From Nanobdellota archaeon (GTDB lineage: Archaea > Nanobdellota > Nanobdellia > Woesearchaeales > GW2011-AR9): a stretch of 21,819 nucleotides of DNA. Of the stretch, positions 7,721 to 15,632 are shown one piece after another. The notes under the pieces were generated by a model that worked only from the letters and a program-made list of their open reading frames with translations, did no database searches and was not told where the DNA came from. Location of the stretch: assembly GCA_030695685.1 (NCBI GenBank), contig JAUYPT010000084.1:1-21819 (forward strand), in the 5' to 3' direction. Each line of letters starts with the position of its first letter. Position 1 is the first letter of the stretch. The position numbers were made by a program, and so were the translations under genes.

Positions 7721-8777
7721 GATTTCGTCTAAGTGTTCTGCCGATAACAAATTGATTCTTTTCCGGCTCTAAGCCAATGCCAGGTCTTTTGTAGTCAATG
7801 TCGTTGAGAGTAATAACTTCTCCAGCCTTCATGTCTCTTGTGACAATGATACTTCTTCTAAAATGGTGTCGTTTTTGCAGCTCAGCATCAGAAATTATAC
7901 GATGATATTTTCCCAACGCTTTCTGCACTTTTCTGCATTCTTCTACAACTATTTTCATATCTGCCGGTTCTGCAGAAATTTTATGATCCCATCCAGGGAG
8001 ATTCTTATCAATGGTAAAATGCTGCTCTATGACACAGGCACCCTTCGCTACCGCAGCAATAGGCATGGTAAATCCTGGACTATTATACGAAAAACCTATA
8101 GGAAAATCAAAATGATCGCGGAGCATATCTATGTTATTTAAATTTGTAATTTCTGGCGGTGTTGGATAGATGGAGAGGCAATGAAGAATAACGATTTGGT
8201 TATTACCATTTTTAGTGATTGTTTCTACTGCGGTTAATATTTCAGTCATGCTTGACATTCCTGTAGAGAGGATGATTGGCTTGCCTTTTTTAGCCAAATA
8301 CGCTAAAAAAGGATAATTATTTAGGTCCATAGAGGCTACTTTAATAATTTCCATCTTTAACTCATCGACAAGAAAATCTGCCCATTCTTTATTGAGAGGA
8401 GTACAGAAGAAAGTGATGTTTTTCTGATCACAATATTTTTTAATTTCCCTGAATTGTTCTTTTGATAATTGATACTCTTCCATCTCTTGTTTAAGTTGAG
8501 GATGAATCTCTGTAAATAATTTTTTAAGAACAGGTGATTTGTCCATAAGTTCTTGCTGCCTTTCATCATCAGAATAACAAGACCTGGAAAAAATATCAAA
8601 TCCCCATGCTTGGAATTTAACCGCATCAACACCGCATTCCACGGCAGCATCAATCATCTTTTTGCATAAGTCCATATCCCCATTATGGTTAGAACAACAA
8701 TCTACTGTGATATACGGATCTGCAAAATTAGAAACTTCTTTCTTTCCCAAGCGCACTGCTTTAACCATATTTTTCAT
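7680..8777 (-). CDS. NeuB-family nonulosonic (sialic-like) acid synthase with C-terminal SAF domain
   Basis: NeuB-type enzymes condense phosphoenolpyruvate with an N-acylated hexosamine to form a nine-carbon acid sugar. The 365-aa product shows SNHNGD (29-34), DAVKFQ, FFCTPL, IIKVAS, STGMS (171-175), LHCLSIYPTP, IEQHFT and, after about residue 300, the antifreeze-like SAF domain with RRSIIVTRDM and GEVITLNDI. Two usual motifs differ. The AEIGxNH opening reads VDCCSNH. The SDHT segment, whose His is a metal ligand in characterised NeuB proteins, reads SYNS (230-233), while the second metal His is kept (H253). The protein may therefore use a different substrate or metal geometry. The ATG at 8777 has a TATA-like stretch about 24 nt upstream and no Shine-Dalgarno site; ATG 8768 is an alternative. 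Confidence 0.85.
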   Translation of the reverse strand: MKNMVKAVRLGKKEVSNFADPYITVDCCSNHNGDMDLCKKMIDAAVECGVDAVKFQAWGFDIFSRSCYSDDERQQELMDKSPVLKKLFTEIHPQLKQEMEEYQLSKEQFREIKKYCDQKNITFFCTPLNKEWADFLVDELKMEIIKVASMDLNNYPFLAYLAKKGKPIILSTGMSSMTEILTAVETITKNGNNQIVILHCLSIYPTPPEITNLNNIDMLRDHFDFPIGFSYNSPGFTMPIAAVAKGACVIEQHFTIDKNLPGWDHKISAEPADMKIVVEECRKVQKALGKYHRIISDAELQKRHHFRRSIIVTRDMKAGEVITLNDIDYKRPGIGLEPEKNQFVIGRTLRRNLKEDDLISFDDLI

Positions 8778-8791
8778 AGCTGATTAAAGTG

Positions 8792-8804
8792 TTTATAATA
8801 TTTA
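8792..8804 (-). promoter_or_regulatory. TATA-like box for the NeuB-like gene
   Basis: On the minus strand this reads TAAATATTATAAA, centred about 22-25 nt before ATG 8777. This fits leaderless archaeal initiation, with the caveat that the region is AT-rich throughout. Confidence 0.35.
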
Positions 8805-8812
8805 TGAAAAAG

Positions 8813-8828
8813 AAGAAAGGTCTTTCTT
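8813..8828. repeat. Palindrome between divergent neuB-like and GT4 genes
   Basis: AAGAAAG and CTTTCTT are separated by GT, giving a near-perfect 16-bp dyad between the two divergent TATA-like boxes. It could be a regulator-binding site shared by both promoters, but no regulator gene is present and the low-complexity sequence makes chance plausible. Confidence 0.35.
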
Positions 8829-8830
8829 TC

Positions 8831-8842
8831 AAAAATATTAAA
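8831..8842 (+). promoter_or_regulatory. TATA-like box for the GT4 glycosyltransferase
   Basis: AAATATTAAATA is centred about 29 nt before ATG 8866. No Shine-Dalgarno site precedes the ATG, consistent with a leaderless message. Confidence 0.4.
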
Positions 8843-8865
8843 TAGGTTCATTCTACAATTACTTT

Positions 8866-9948
8866 ATGAACATTGCTTTTCTCTCCGCTGGTGCTTTACG
8901 CAATCCCAAGGAATCAGCACATATTACGACGATGGAGTTAGCCAAAGCAATAATTGCAGCAGGGCATACTGTCGTAATTATAACAAGTAGAATAGAAGGA
9001 ATGCCAGTCAAAGACGAAAAAGAAGGAGTGCTGATTTACCGGTCTCATTTTCCGTTCTTAAGTAAATTATTATCGCATCCTTTTGGCTTACGGACAGTTC
9101 AGAAGGAACTAGGAATTACATTTGATATTATCCACAGTTTCAGCGCCACGCCGTTGTTTGTGCTCAGCGGATGGCTCGCCAAACTGTTTTCTCCACAGGC
9201 AAAGGTAATCCATACCTTAAAATCATATTCCAAGCGAAAAGGCAATCTTTATCCACTGTTAAACCTTGCTGACGCCATTACTGTTCCAACTGCCATTTTT
9301 GCGGATAAGTTAACATTGGTTAGGCGACAAAAAATAAAGATTATCCATTCTCCGCTTCGCAGCGATAAATTTCTTCCACAGGATAAAGTTAGATTAAAGA
9401 AAAAGCTAGGATTCAAAGGAAAAAAAATAATTTTGTATTATGGCGGAATGTGGGATAATAAAGGAATTAATGTTCTTCTGAAAGCAATGCCGCTTATAAC
9501 AAAGAATAATTCTGATCTTCTTATGCTCTGCGCTCCGCGATATAATCAGATTGAAGAGCAGCAGCGATTGGTGAAAGAGTTAAAAATGGAAAATAATGTT
9601 CGATTTATCATTGAGGATATTCCCATCGAGGATTACGCCGCCATGGCTGACATTATCGCTTTACCATACAAGAGTTTAATCGGCACGGAAGGCAATCCTT
9701 CCTGCGTATTGGAAGCAATGGCCTGTAAAACAACTGTTGTGACAACGGATTTACCGGAGCTGCGGGAGATTGCCGAAGGATGCGTGCTCTTTGCCAAACC
9801 AAATGATGTTAATTCATTGGCTAAGACTATTGATTATGCCTTGAACGATGATAACTCTGAGATGATTGAGAAGGCATATCAGAAGTCATTAGAGTTTGAT
9901 GTGAAGAGGATTGGGGATGATTTTGTAACTATTTACAACAAAAATTAA
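8866..9948 (+). CDS. Glycosyltransferase family 4 (GT-B fold)
   Basis: Transfers a sugar from an activated donor to a growing glycan or lipid carrier, normally at the cytoplasmic face of the membrane. The N-terminal acceptor domain opens MNIAFLSAGALRNPKESAH with AGHTVVIIT. The C-terminal donor domain begins at about residue 187 (KIILYYGGMWDNKGI) and holds the retaining-enzyme EX7E motif with E275 and E283 (GTEGNPSCVLEAMA), followed by TTDLPELREI. Length of 360 aa is usual. No signal or membrane segment is obvious. It is the only clear glycosyltransferase in the window, so its donor may be the local CMP- or NDP-sugar, though GT4 enzymes usually use NDP-sugars. Its stop overlaps the end of the convergent kinase-like gene by 4 bp. 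Confidence 0.9.
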   Translation: MNIAFLSAGALRNPKESAHITTMELAKAIIAAGHTVVIITSRIEGMPVKDEKEGVLIYRSHFPFLSKLLSHPFGLRTVQKELGITFDIIHSFSATPLFVLSGWLAKLFSPQAKVIHTLKSYSKRKGNLYPLLNLADAITVPTAIFADKLTLVRRQKIKIIHSPLRSDKFLPQDKVRLKKKLGFKGKKIILYYGGMWDNKGINVLLKAMPLITKNNSDLLMLCAPRYNQIEEQQRLVKELKMENNVRFIIEDIPIEDYAAMADIIALPYKSLIGTEGNPSCVLEAMACKTTVVTTDLPELREIAEGCVLFAKPNDVNSLAKTIDYALNDDNSEMIEKAYQKSLEFDVKRIGDDFVTIYNKN

Positions 9949-11195
9949 TACCATTCCCTCAACAACTTCTCCACAACGACAGCAGCAACAGTCTCAAAAT
10001 CATGCTCTTTATCCATTGTCTTTAATGTTAAAGAATAGTCAAACCTATTAAAAATAGCCAGCTGCCGTTCTAATTCTGCAATCGGCTCTTCCGGCCGGCG
10101 CTGGTGTAAAACATCGGGAGAATTATACAGCAAAATAGATATCGTTGGTTTTGGAAATAATGATAATAATGCTCTCTTAATCCAGAAGGGCACGTTCTTC
10201 ATCAAAATAATATCAGAACAATAACGATCAGTAATGACCATCGTCTTTTTCATTCTGATCGGAAAAATATGGATATAATAGCGCAGCCATAAATCCAGAG
10301 CAAAAACAGGAGCAGAAAGTATATACCATAATTTTTGTGGTGATGCTTTCTTTTGCTTTTCCCGTGACTTATATTTCATCCCCAGTTTCGTAACAGGCAA
10401 AAGATGGCTTCGCCCACGACCCATATAGATGGTAGTCACTTTACGCCCCTGATTTTGGAAATATGATTTCAAACCAGAAACTACTGTTGATTTTCCTGCA
10501 CCATCAGGGCCGACAATGCTGATTAAAGGATACGGCCGAAATAATTTCTTCCAGCGCAGCCAGCGTAATGATAATGCTGAGAGAGTTAGTATTCGTGACG
10601 GTTTTTTGATCACAAAATACGCTGCCAGCCGATACGGCGTAATCATCTCAAATTTGTCTTCTGTAACCAATTGGTATAACTGCCGTGCAATTCTCGTATT
10701 AAAAATTCTGGATAACTGAGAAAGAACATACTCTTTATCAACAACAAGAGACCGCAGTATCCGCTGATACTTCAGCTTACAGTAACGCTTACCAAGGATG
10801 GAATGAACCAACAGCATCACAAATGTGTCATTATCGGAAGGAACGTACAAGAAATCTTTTTTAAATCTATTTTGTATAACATCAAGATACTTCATATCAT
10901 TCCAATGGACACCGCCGACTTGAAGATCAAAACTTATTTTCTGTAGATTAACCAATTTAAAGTAAGCTTTATGTTTCAGAGAAAACTGCTGCTGCCGCTG
11001 TATAAATCCATACTGTCGAAGAATAGCATCCAGCCGGGGAAAATCCTCAGTAGAAACAACCGTATCCATGCTTTCAATAGCCATCGGATCTCCCAGCAGA
11101 AATTCATAATTACGAAGGATACAGTAGTGAATATCATGACGATTACATTCTTCCAGAACTTGTCTAATCTGCTTTAGCTGTTCTTCTCGTTCCAT
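9945..11195 (-). CDS. Protein with N-terminal nucleotidyltransferase-like region and C-terminal thymidylate-kinase-like P-loop domain
   Basis: The C-terminal half is a P-loop kinase: ISIVGPDGAGKST (P-loop at 229-237) and a DRY motif in VITDRYCSDI, as in thymidylate kinases. The N-terminal 130 residues (HYCILRNYEFLL, SMDTVV, KISFDLQVGGVHW) resemble the nucleotidyltransferase-like part found in kinase-linked proteins of polysaccharide loci, but its acidic catalytic pattern is weak. The true phosphoryl acceptor is unknown; a sugar, lipid or nucleotide is possible. I place the start at ATG 11195, which has GTGAGG 9 nt upstream; the frame extends to a TTG at 11228 with no better signal. It overlaps the end of the YdjM-like gene by 32 bp and is the last gene of a three-gene minus-strand operon. 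Confidence 0.75.
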   Translation of the reverse strand: MEREEQLKQIRQVLEECNRHDIHYCILRNYEFLLGDPMAIESMDTVVSTEDFPRLDAILRQYGFIQRQQQFSLKHKAYFKLVNLQKISFDLQVGGVHWNDMKYLDVIQNRFKKDFLYVPSDNDTFVMLLVHSILGKRYCKLKYQRILRSLVVDKEYVLSQLSRIFNTRIARQLYQLVTEDKFEMITPYRLAAYFVIKKPSRILTLSALSLRWLRWKKLFRPYPLISIVGPDGAGKSTVVSGLKSYFQNQGRKVTTIYMGRGRSHLLPVTKLGMKYKSREKQKKASPQKLWYILSAPVFALDLWLRYYIHIFPIRMKKTMVITDRYCSDIILMKNVPFWIKRALLSLFPKPTISILLYNSPDVLHQRRPEEPIAELERQLAIFNRFDYSLTLKTMDKEHDFETVAAVVVEKLLREWY

Positions 11196-11661
11196 AATTT
11201 TTGGCCTCACGATTCTCTCTTTTAACAATCAGTATCAATCCATACATAAATAACGCCGGCAGTAAAATAAGATATGATTGCTCCGGCCAGACCAGATTTA
11301 AAGTATAGTGTTTCAATGATAATGGATATAACAAGGCAACACCGCCGCTAAAATGCTGCAGCAGCGCATCCGATACAAAGTGAGTGAGAGCCCCTAACGT
11401 TATCAATGCCACAACAATTTTATAGCGATACCGGAACAATGGTGCTATTAATAACGTTACCAAAAACAAGACAAACGGCGTATGAAATGCGCTCAGCAGC
11501 GTATAATCAAGTGCAGGAAGAGGAATGAACAAGCGCAGCAGCACTAATTTTGGCAGGATGTCTGGAAGGAGAGCACCAAAAAAAAGTAAACTTTTCTTTC
11601 GAACGGAGAATAATTCTCCCACAACAGCAGCAATGACAATATGCGTTAACCAGTCCGGCAT
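11164..11661 (-). CDS. YdjM/DUF457-like membrane-bound putative metal-dependent hydrolase
   Basis: A 165-aa polytopic membrane protein with about four hydrophobic segments (roughly 23-47, 58-76, 82-100 and 129-147). It carries a polar pattern typical of the YdjM (DUF457) family: H7 in DWLTHIV, D34 in ALLPDILP, H60 in AFHTPF, and H94/D98 in THFVSDALLQH. These residues are thought to form a metal-binding hydrolase-like site in the membrane; no substrate is established. The ATG is 1 nt after the stop of the upstream gene (TAAaATG), with GAGGAG 8-9 nt before it inside that gene's end, so the two are translationally linked. Confidence 0.72.
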   Translation of the reverse strand: MPDWLTHIVIAAVVGELFSVRKKSLLFFGALLPDILPKLVLLRLFIPLPALDYTLLSAFHTPFVLFLVTLLIAPLFRYRYKIVVALITLGALTHFVSDALLQHFSGGVALLYPLSLKHYTLNLVWPEQSYLILLPALFMYGLILIVKRENREAKNYGTRRTAKAD

Positions 11662-11662
11662 T

Positions 11663-12103
11663 TTATACTCTCCTCACAAAACCACGAGCTGTTACGCTCC
11701 ATTCTGTACAAAGAGAAAACAGAACCAGTAACCCGGCAAGAAAAGAAATGCCATAGAGAATAAAATTATAGTTGTAATTATGCACATCAATTGCTTTTAC
11801 TGTACCATCCTGCTGCAAAATTCCATAAACGGAAATTTCACCATAACGAGGAGGGGTATGTTCTTGATTAAAAATGACTTTCACAGGATGATGATTATAG
11901 ATGGCAATGAACCCATCAGCAGATGATTTTTGATAAACACCCATAAAATTTTTATACAGTCCAGCACAGCAGGAAGGATTCTCCATAAAATCATTCATCG
12001 TGAATGAGTCAACACTATACACAAGATAATAATGGAACAACATTAGGATTAAAATACAACCTGTTACAATATAGCCAATGAGAGAGAAAACAGAACGCTT
12101 CAT
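11663..12103 (-). CDS. Small membrane protein with two transmembrane segments and a central extracytoplasmic domain
   Basis: Family not recognised with certainty. The 146-aa product has a TM helix at about 8-30, a roughly 75-residue polar domain, and a second TM helix at about 114-132. Within the polar domain, VKVIFNQEHTPPRYGEISVYGILQQDGTVKAI reads like a small beta-barrel (OB-fold-like, in the manner of CcmE or related strand-rich domains). A CC pair sits at 45-46. It is the first gene of the operon with the YdjM-like protein and the kinase-like protein. No Shine-Dalgarno site precedes the ATG, but a TATA-like box lies 27 nt upstream, so the message is probably leaderless. Function unknown. 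Confidence 0.62.
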   Translation of the reverse strand: MKRSVFSLIGYIVTGCILILMLFHYYLVYSVDSFTMNDFMENPSCCAGLYKNFMGVYQKSSADGFIAIYNHHPVKVIFNQEHTPPRYGEISVYGILQQDGTVKAIDVHNYNYNFILYGISFLAGLLVLFSLCTEWSVTARGFVRRV

Positions 12104-12125
12104 GACGGTTAAAAACGATAAAATC

Positions 12126-12135
12126 TATTTTTAAA
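12126..12135 (-). promoter_or_regulatory. TATA-like box for the two-TM protein/YdjM/kinase operon
   Basis: The minus strand reads TTTAAAAATA centred 27 nt before ATG 12103, the spacing expected when the transcript starts at the start codon. Confidence 0.5.
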
Positions 12136-12191
12136 GGTAGTGGTACACTGTTCTTAAGACTCCTCTTGCAGAATCTTTTTAAAGAGATAGA

Positions 12192-12206
12192 ATGCCGAAA
12201 TGGCAT
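12192..12206. repeat. Small hairpin overlapping the start codon of the transglutaminase-like gene
   Basis: ATGCC and GGCAT flank GAAAT, and the right arm includes the first two bases of ATG 12205. With only 5-bp arms it may be chance. If the message starts upstream of it, the stem could mask the start codon. Confidence 0.25.
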
Positions 12207-13737
12207 GAAGAAAAAGATAGCGTTATTTGTCATTCTTATAACTGTGCTTCTGTGGACTGCAATGAATGATTATCCTCTGTTATCAACAGCATATAATGCC
12301 GTGATGCGGTCAGAGTATAGGCCAGTTCTTGCCAAAGATAAACAAGACCTGCGCGCAAATCTTAATCTTGTTCAGGAAAATATCAACACTATTCACGAGA
12401 ATTGTACTCTTGATACGGCAGCATTGGAACAAGAAATAACAATGAAACAAAAAGAAATCGAAGAGTTATCCTGGAAAAACATTGTTTTGGACATTCGTCC
12501 CATTACAAAAGAACTTTTTTTTGTTCATAAAAAAAGCAATGACCTCAAAAAAAAGTGTTCAGGAATAGAGGAGATTCTGGTTGTAGACCGTACCAAAGCG
12601 TATGACATTACTTCTCCGCAGTTTATAACCTACCTTGCAGTAGATTCTCACGAAGCGCCGTCATTTGTCAAAATAGAGAATAACGGCAACAGCATCATAA
12701 AACCTGATCTGATTATTAACGGCCGTGATCTCAGCAGCATAGAAGCTATTGCACAGAGCATTACTAACGATGCCATGACAGACAAAGAGAAAGCATTGGC
12801 AATTTGGAACTTTGTGAAAGATAGTAAATACCATTTCGGAAATCCGACAACCTACGTGGAAAGAGATTCTATTGATTTAATTCATTCATGGGGGTACGGC
12901 AATTGCGGCGTTACAACCAGAGCAGTCGTTGATTTAGCGATGCTGGCAGGATTACCGGCACGGGAATACCGCTTAGGAGTTCACATCGTGCCGGAAGTTT
13001 ATTTTGATGATGATTGGCATGTTCTTGACGCCGACGGCGGCATTTATTTTACCGCTGATGACGGCACGATCGCCAGCGTGGAAGATATTGAGAAAGATAG
13101 TACTCTTCTTGCCACTGCCAACAGCAGTATTTATTCTTATGACTATTTTAAGAATTCTTACAGTACTCTCAACAATAACGTTGTCTTTCAGTATCAGCCA
13201 CACAATATCAATAAAAAAATAGAATACCAATTACGGCCTGGAGAAAGTGTTTTGTTTATGAACAGCAACCAAGGAGATTATTTCAGCGCTGTCAATTACA
13301 ATGAGCCGCCGGAATACAGCAACAGTTTGTTTATCTATCAGCCGGAAGAAGTAGAAAAAATAATTCATTTTGAGTACCATTATCCTATCATTGGCGGCGT
13401 GATTACAGGGGAAAGCAGCAAGGAAATTCAAATTTATGGTAAAATTGACAATGAAGCATGGCATCAGATTTACGAAGGGGATGGTCCGTTTACTGTTGAT
13501 TACTCTACTTTATTCACCAATGGATATGGCTTGCCAGATACGGCGTATACACTGCGCTTCAGCAGTAGAGACATTACTACTGTAAAAATAGTCACTGAAG
13601 TTCAAGCATCCTTACGGTCACTGCCTTTTCCAGACGAAGGCGAGATCAATTCCATTGAGTTTAAAGACACGCTTGGCACTGAAGATATACACACTACTGT
13701 CGAATTTGGATTCAGCAAGTCCAATTCTGCCCGTTAG
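12205..13737 (+). CDS. Membrane-anchored transglutaminase-like superfamily protein
   Basis: The 510-aa product begins with a signal anchor (MKKKIALFVILITVLLWTAM), placing the rest outside the membrane. A coiled-coil-like stretch rich in Glu, Lys and Asn follows (about 45-120). A papain-like transglutaminase core then spans about 180-280, with the triad C234 (WGYGNCGVTTRA), H260 (RLGVHIVPEVYF) and D275 (WHVLDADGG). The remaining 230 residues are beta-rich and probably extracellular. Archaeal and bacterial members act as proteases, peptidases or amide cross-linkers at the cell surface; which applies here is unknown. The frame continues up to a TTG at 12166, but ATG 12205 gives a clean signal anchor and has a TTTTTAAAG box centred about 25 nt before it. 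It diverges from the two-TM gene. Confidence 0.82.
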   Translation: MKKKIALFVILITVLLWTAMNDYPLLSTAYNAVMRSEYRPVLAKDKQDLRANLNLVQENINTIHENCTLDTAALEQEITMKQKEIEELSWKNIVLDIRPITKELFFVHKKSNDLKKKCSGIEEILVVDRTKAYDITSPQFITYLAVDSHEAPSFVKIENNGNSIIKPDLIINGRDLSSIEAIAQSITNDAMTDKEKALAIWNFVKDSKYHFGNPTTYVERDSIDLIHSWGYGNCGVTTRAVVDLAMLAGLPAREYRLGVHIVPEVYFDDDWHVLDADGGIYFTADDGTIASVEDIEKDSTLLATANSSIYSYDYFKNSYSTLNNNVVFQYQPHNINKKIEYQLRPGESVLFMNSNQGDYFSAVNYNEPPEYSNSLFIYQPEEVEKIIHFEYHYPIIGGVITGESSKEIQIYGKIDNEAWHQIYEGDGPFTVDYSTLFTNGYGLPDTAYTLRFSSRDITTVKIVTEVQASLRSLPFPDEGEINSIEFKDTLGTEDIHTTVEFGFSKSNSAR

Positions 13738-13751
13738 TATAGTTTCAGAAG

Positions 13752-13761
13752 TTATTTAAAG
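13752..13761 (+). promoter_or_regulatory. TATA-like box for gmd
   Basis: TTATTTAAAG is centred 27 nt before ATG 13784. A GAGG also lies about 9 nt before the ATG, so either leaderless or Shine-Dalgarno initiation is possible. Confidence 0.4.
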
Positions 13762-13783
13762 CATCTAGAAGAGGATTATCATC

Positions 13784-14884
13784 ATGAAAAGAGCATTAAT
13801 CACCGGCATTACCGGGCAGGATGGCCCGTACTTAGCGCAACTGTTGTTACACAAAGGCTATAAAGTTTTTGGGACGTACAGAAGAGTTTCTACTCCTAAT
13901 TTCTGGCGATTACAGGATTTAGGAATTGTTAAACAAGTAACATTAATTCCAGCCGATTTAAGTGATATGTCATCACTGCTGGAAGCAGTAACAATCTCTG
14001 ATCCTCAGGAGATATATAATCTTGCGGCGCAGAGTTTTGTCGGCAGTTCCTTCGACCAGCCATTGTTTACAACCGATATTGATGCCAGCGGTTCCACCCG
14101 TTTTTTAGAAATCATCCGCCATCTTAAGAAAGATATTAGATTTTATCAGGCGTCAACCAGTGAGCTTTACGGAGCTTCTTCTGAAATCCCGCAGCATGAG
14201 CAAACGCCAATGATTCCTAATTCACCGTATGCTGCTGCCAAACTGCACTCGTTCCATATGTGCCGCATTTACCGCCATTCCTATGGCATTCAGGCATCGA
14301 ATGGAATTTTATTCAATCATGAAAGTCCTCTTCGTGGATTAGAATTTGTCACCCGAAAAATTACTAATTCTGTCGCCAAGATAAAATTAGGATTACAGAA
14401 AAATCTGCCATTAGGAAACCTTTCCCCGCAGCGAGACTGGGGGTATGCACCAGAATACGTTAAAGCGATGTGGCTGATGATGCAGCAGCCAAAGGCTGAT
14501 GATTATATCATTGCAACAGGAGAAACGCACGCTGTTAGTGAATTTGCCCAGGAAGCTTTTGCTGCTGTCGGCCTTAATTGGAAAGATTATGTTCTCAGCG
14601 ATAAACGATTACACCGTCCTTTAGATGTTCACCAACTCTGCGGCAGCCCACAAAAAGCAGAAACAGTGCTCGGCTGGAAGCCAAAAGTAACCTTCAACGA
14701 ATTAGTCAAAATTATGGTTGCTGCTGATTTAAAACGATGGAAAATGTTCTTAGATGGAAAAGCGTTCCCTTGGGATGCGCCAAATCATTCTCATGAAATG
14801 GATATCATCGCCCGGAATGTCACCAAAGATGCCTATAGGGAAGCAGGATATAAAAAGAAAGGATTAAAAGAACGATTCTTTTAG
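13784..14884 (+). CDS. gmd: GDP-mannose 4,6-dehydratase family protein
   Basis: Removes water from GDP-mannose to give GDP-4-keto-6-deoxymannose, precursor of fucose, rhamnose, perosamine and related sugars. The 366-aa extended SDR has the NADP-binding loop GITGQDG (8-14), the dehydratase active-site pair T125 and E127 in STSELYG, and the YxxxK pair Y149/K153 in NSPYAAAK. The Gmd-typical NGILFNHESPLRG and TRKIT segments follow. All catalytic positions are intact. It resembles the interrupted SDR on the minus strand further right, with a 26-nt stretch identical between the two genes. No GMER (fcl) reductase is nearby, so the keto product may go to another enzyme such as the DegT aminotransferase. 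It is followed 10 nt later by the methyltransferase. Confidence 0.9.
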   Translation: MKRALITGITGQDGPYLAQLLLHKGYKVFGTYRRVSTPNFWRLQDLGIVKQVTLIPADLSDMSSLLEAVTISDPQEIYNLAAQSFVGSSFDQPLFTTDIDASGSTRFLEIIRHLKKDIRFYQASTSELYGASSEIPQHEQTPMIPNSPYAAAKLHSFHMCRIYRHSYGIQASNGILFNHESPLRGLEFVTRKITNSVAKIKLGLQKNLPLGNLSPQRDWGYAPEYVKAMWLMMQQPKADDYIIATGETHAVSEFAQEAFAAVGLNWKDYVLSDKRLHRPLDVHQLCGSPQKAETVLGWKPKVTFNELVKIMVAADLKRWKMFLDGKAFPWDAPNHSHEMDIIARNVTKDAYREAGYKKKGLKERFF

Positions 14885-14894
14885 GTCTCTACGA

Positions 14895-15632
14895 ATGGAC
14901 AAAAAAGAATATGAAACGCTCTTCAACCTTGAAGAAAAGTATTGGTGGTTTGTCGGCCAGCGTTCTGTAGTAACTAAGATTCTGCAACAACATTATGCTA
15001 CTCGTAAAGATCTTTCCCTCCTCGATGTCGGCTGCGGCACGGGCATCAATATCACGATGCTGCAGCAGTTCGGCAATGCTCACGGCTGTGATATTGCTAC
15101 CGAAGCAATGGAATTCTGCCAGCAGCGAGGATTGGAGATCACCAAGTCTGATGTCATGAATCTTAAATTCTTCGATAAGACATTTGATGTTGTCACAGCA
15201 TTAGGATTATTCTACCATAAGGCTGTTACCAATGATGTTAAAGGAATGAAAGAAATTTACCGAGTTTTAAATCCAGGCGGCAGATTGATTATTTTTGACT
15301 GCGCGATGATGAGCTTGTATGGAAAACATGATCTTGCCTTTCATGGAATCAGGCGATATTCCAAACAAGAACTGCAGGAAAAGTTAGAACAATCCGGCTT
15401 TATCGTGGAAAAAATATCGTATTGTAATACACTGCTCTTTCCGTTTATTTTTCTGAAGAGGAAATTGGAAAAGTTCAGTTCAGCACCTGCAACATCAGAA
15501 GTGCAGGATAACCTGCCGCCATGGATAAATTCCCTGCTGACAAAAATATATTTATGGGAATCAAAAGGAGTTCACCATTTTAATTATCCTGTGGGGATTA
15601 ATATTGTGGCGGTGGGAAGGAAAAAAGAGTAA
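14895..15632 (+). CDS. Class I SAM-dependent methyltransferase
   Basis: A 245-aa soluble methyltransferase. Motif I is LLDVGCGTG (42-50), the acidic ribose-binding residue follows in HGCDIATE, motif post-II is TFDVVTALGLFYH, and motif III is LNPGGRLIIFD (Methyltransf_11-like). The target is unknown; its position directly behind gmd suggests a sugar, polyprenyl-lipid or glycan substrate. The ATG lies 10 nt after the gmd stop with an AGGT upstream. A degenerate second copy of its last codons lies about 700 bp downstream, beyond the toxin-antitoxin genes. Confidence 0.85.
   Translation: MDKKEYETLFNLEEKYWWFVGQRSVVTKILQQHYATRKDLSLLDVGCGTGINITMLQQFGNAHGCDIATEAMEFCQQRGLEITKSDVMNLKFFDKTFDVVTALGLFYHKAVTNDVKGMKEIYRVLNPGGRLIIFDCAMMSLYGKHDLAFHGIRRYSKQELQEKLEQSGFIVEKISYCNTLLFPFIFLKRKLEKFSSAPATSEVQDNLPPWINSLLTKIYLWESKGVHHFNYPVGINIVAVGRKKE

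Noticed and set aside
11663..12233. Open frame 12015-12233 on the minus strand upstream of the two-TM gene
   Set aside because: It overlaps the two-TM gene in another frame and covers the divergent promoters; the translation shows no recognisable pattern.
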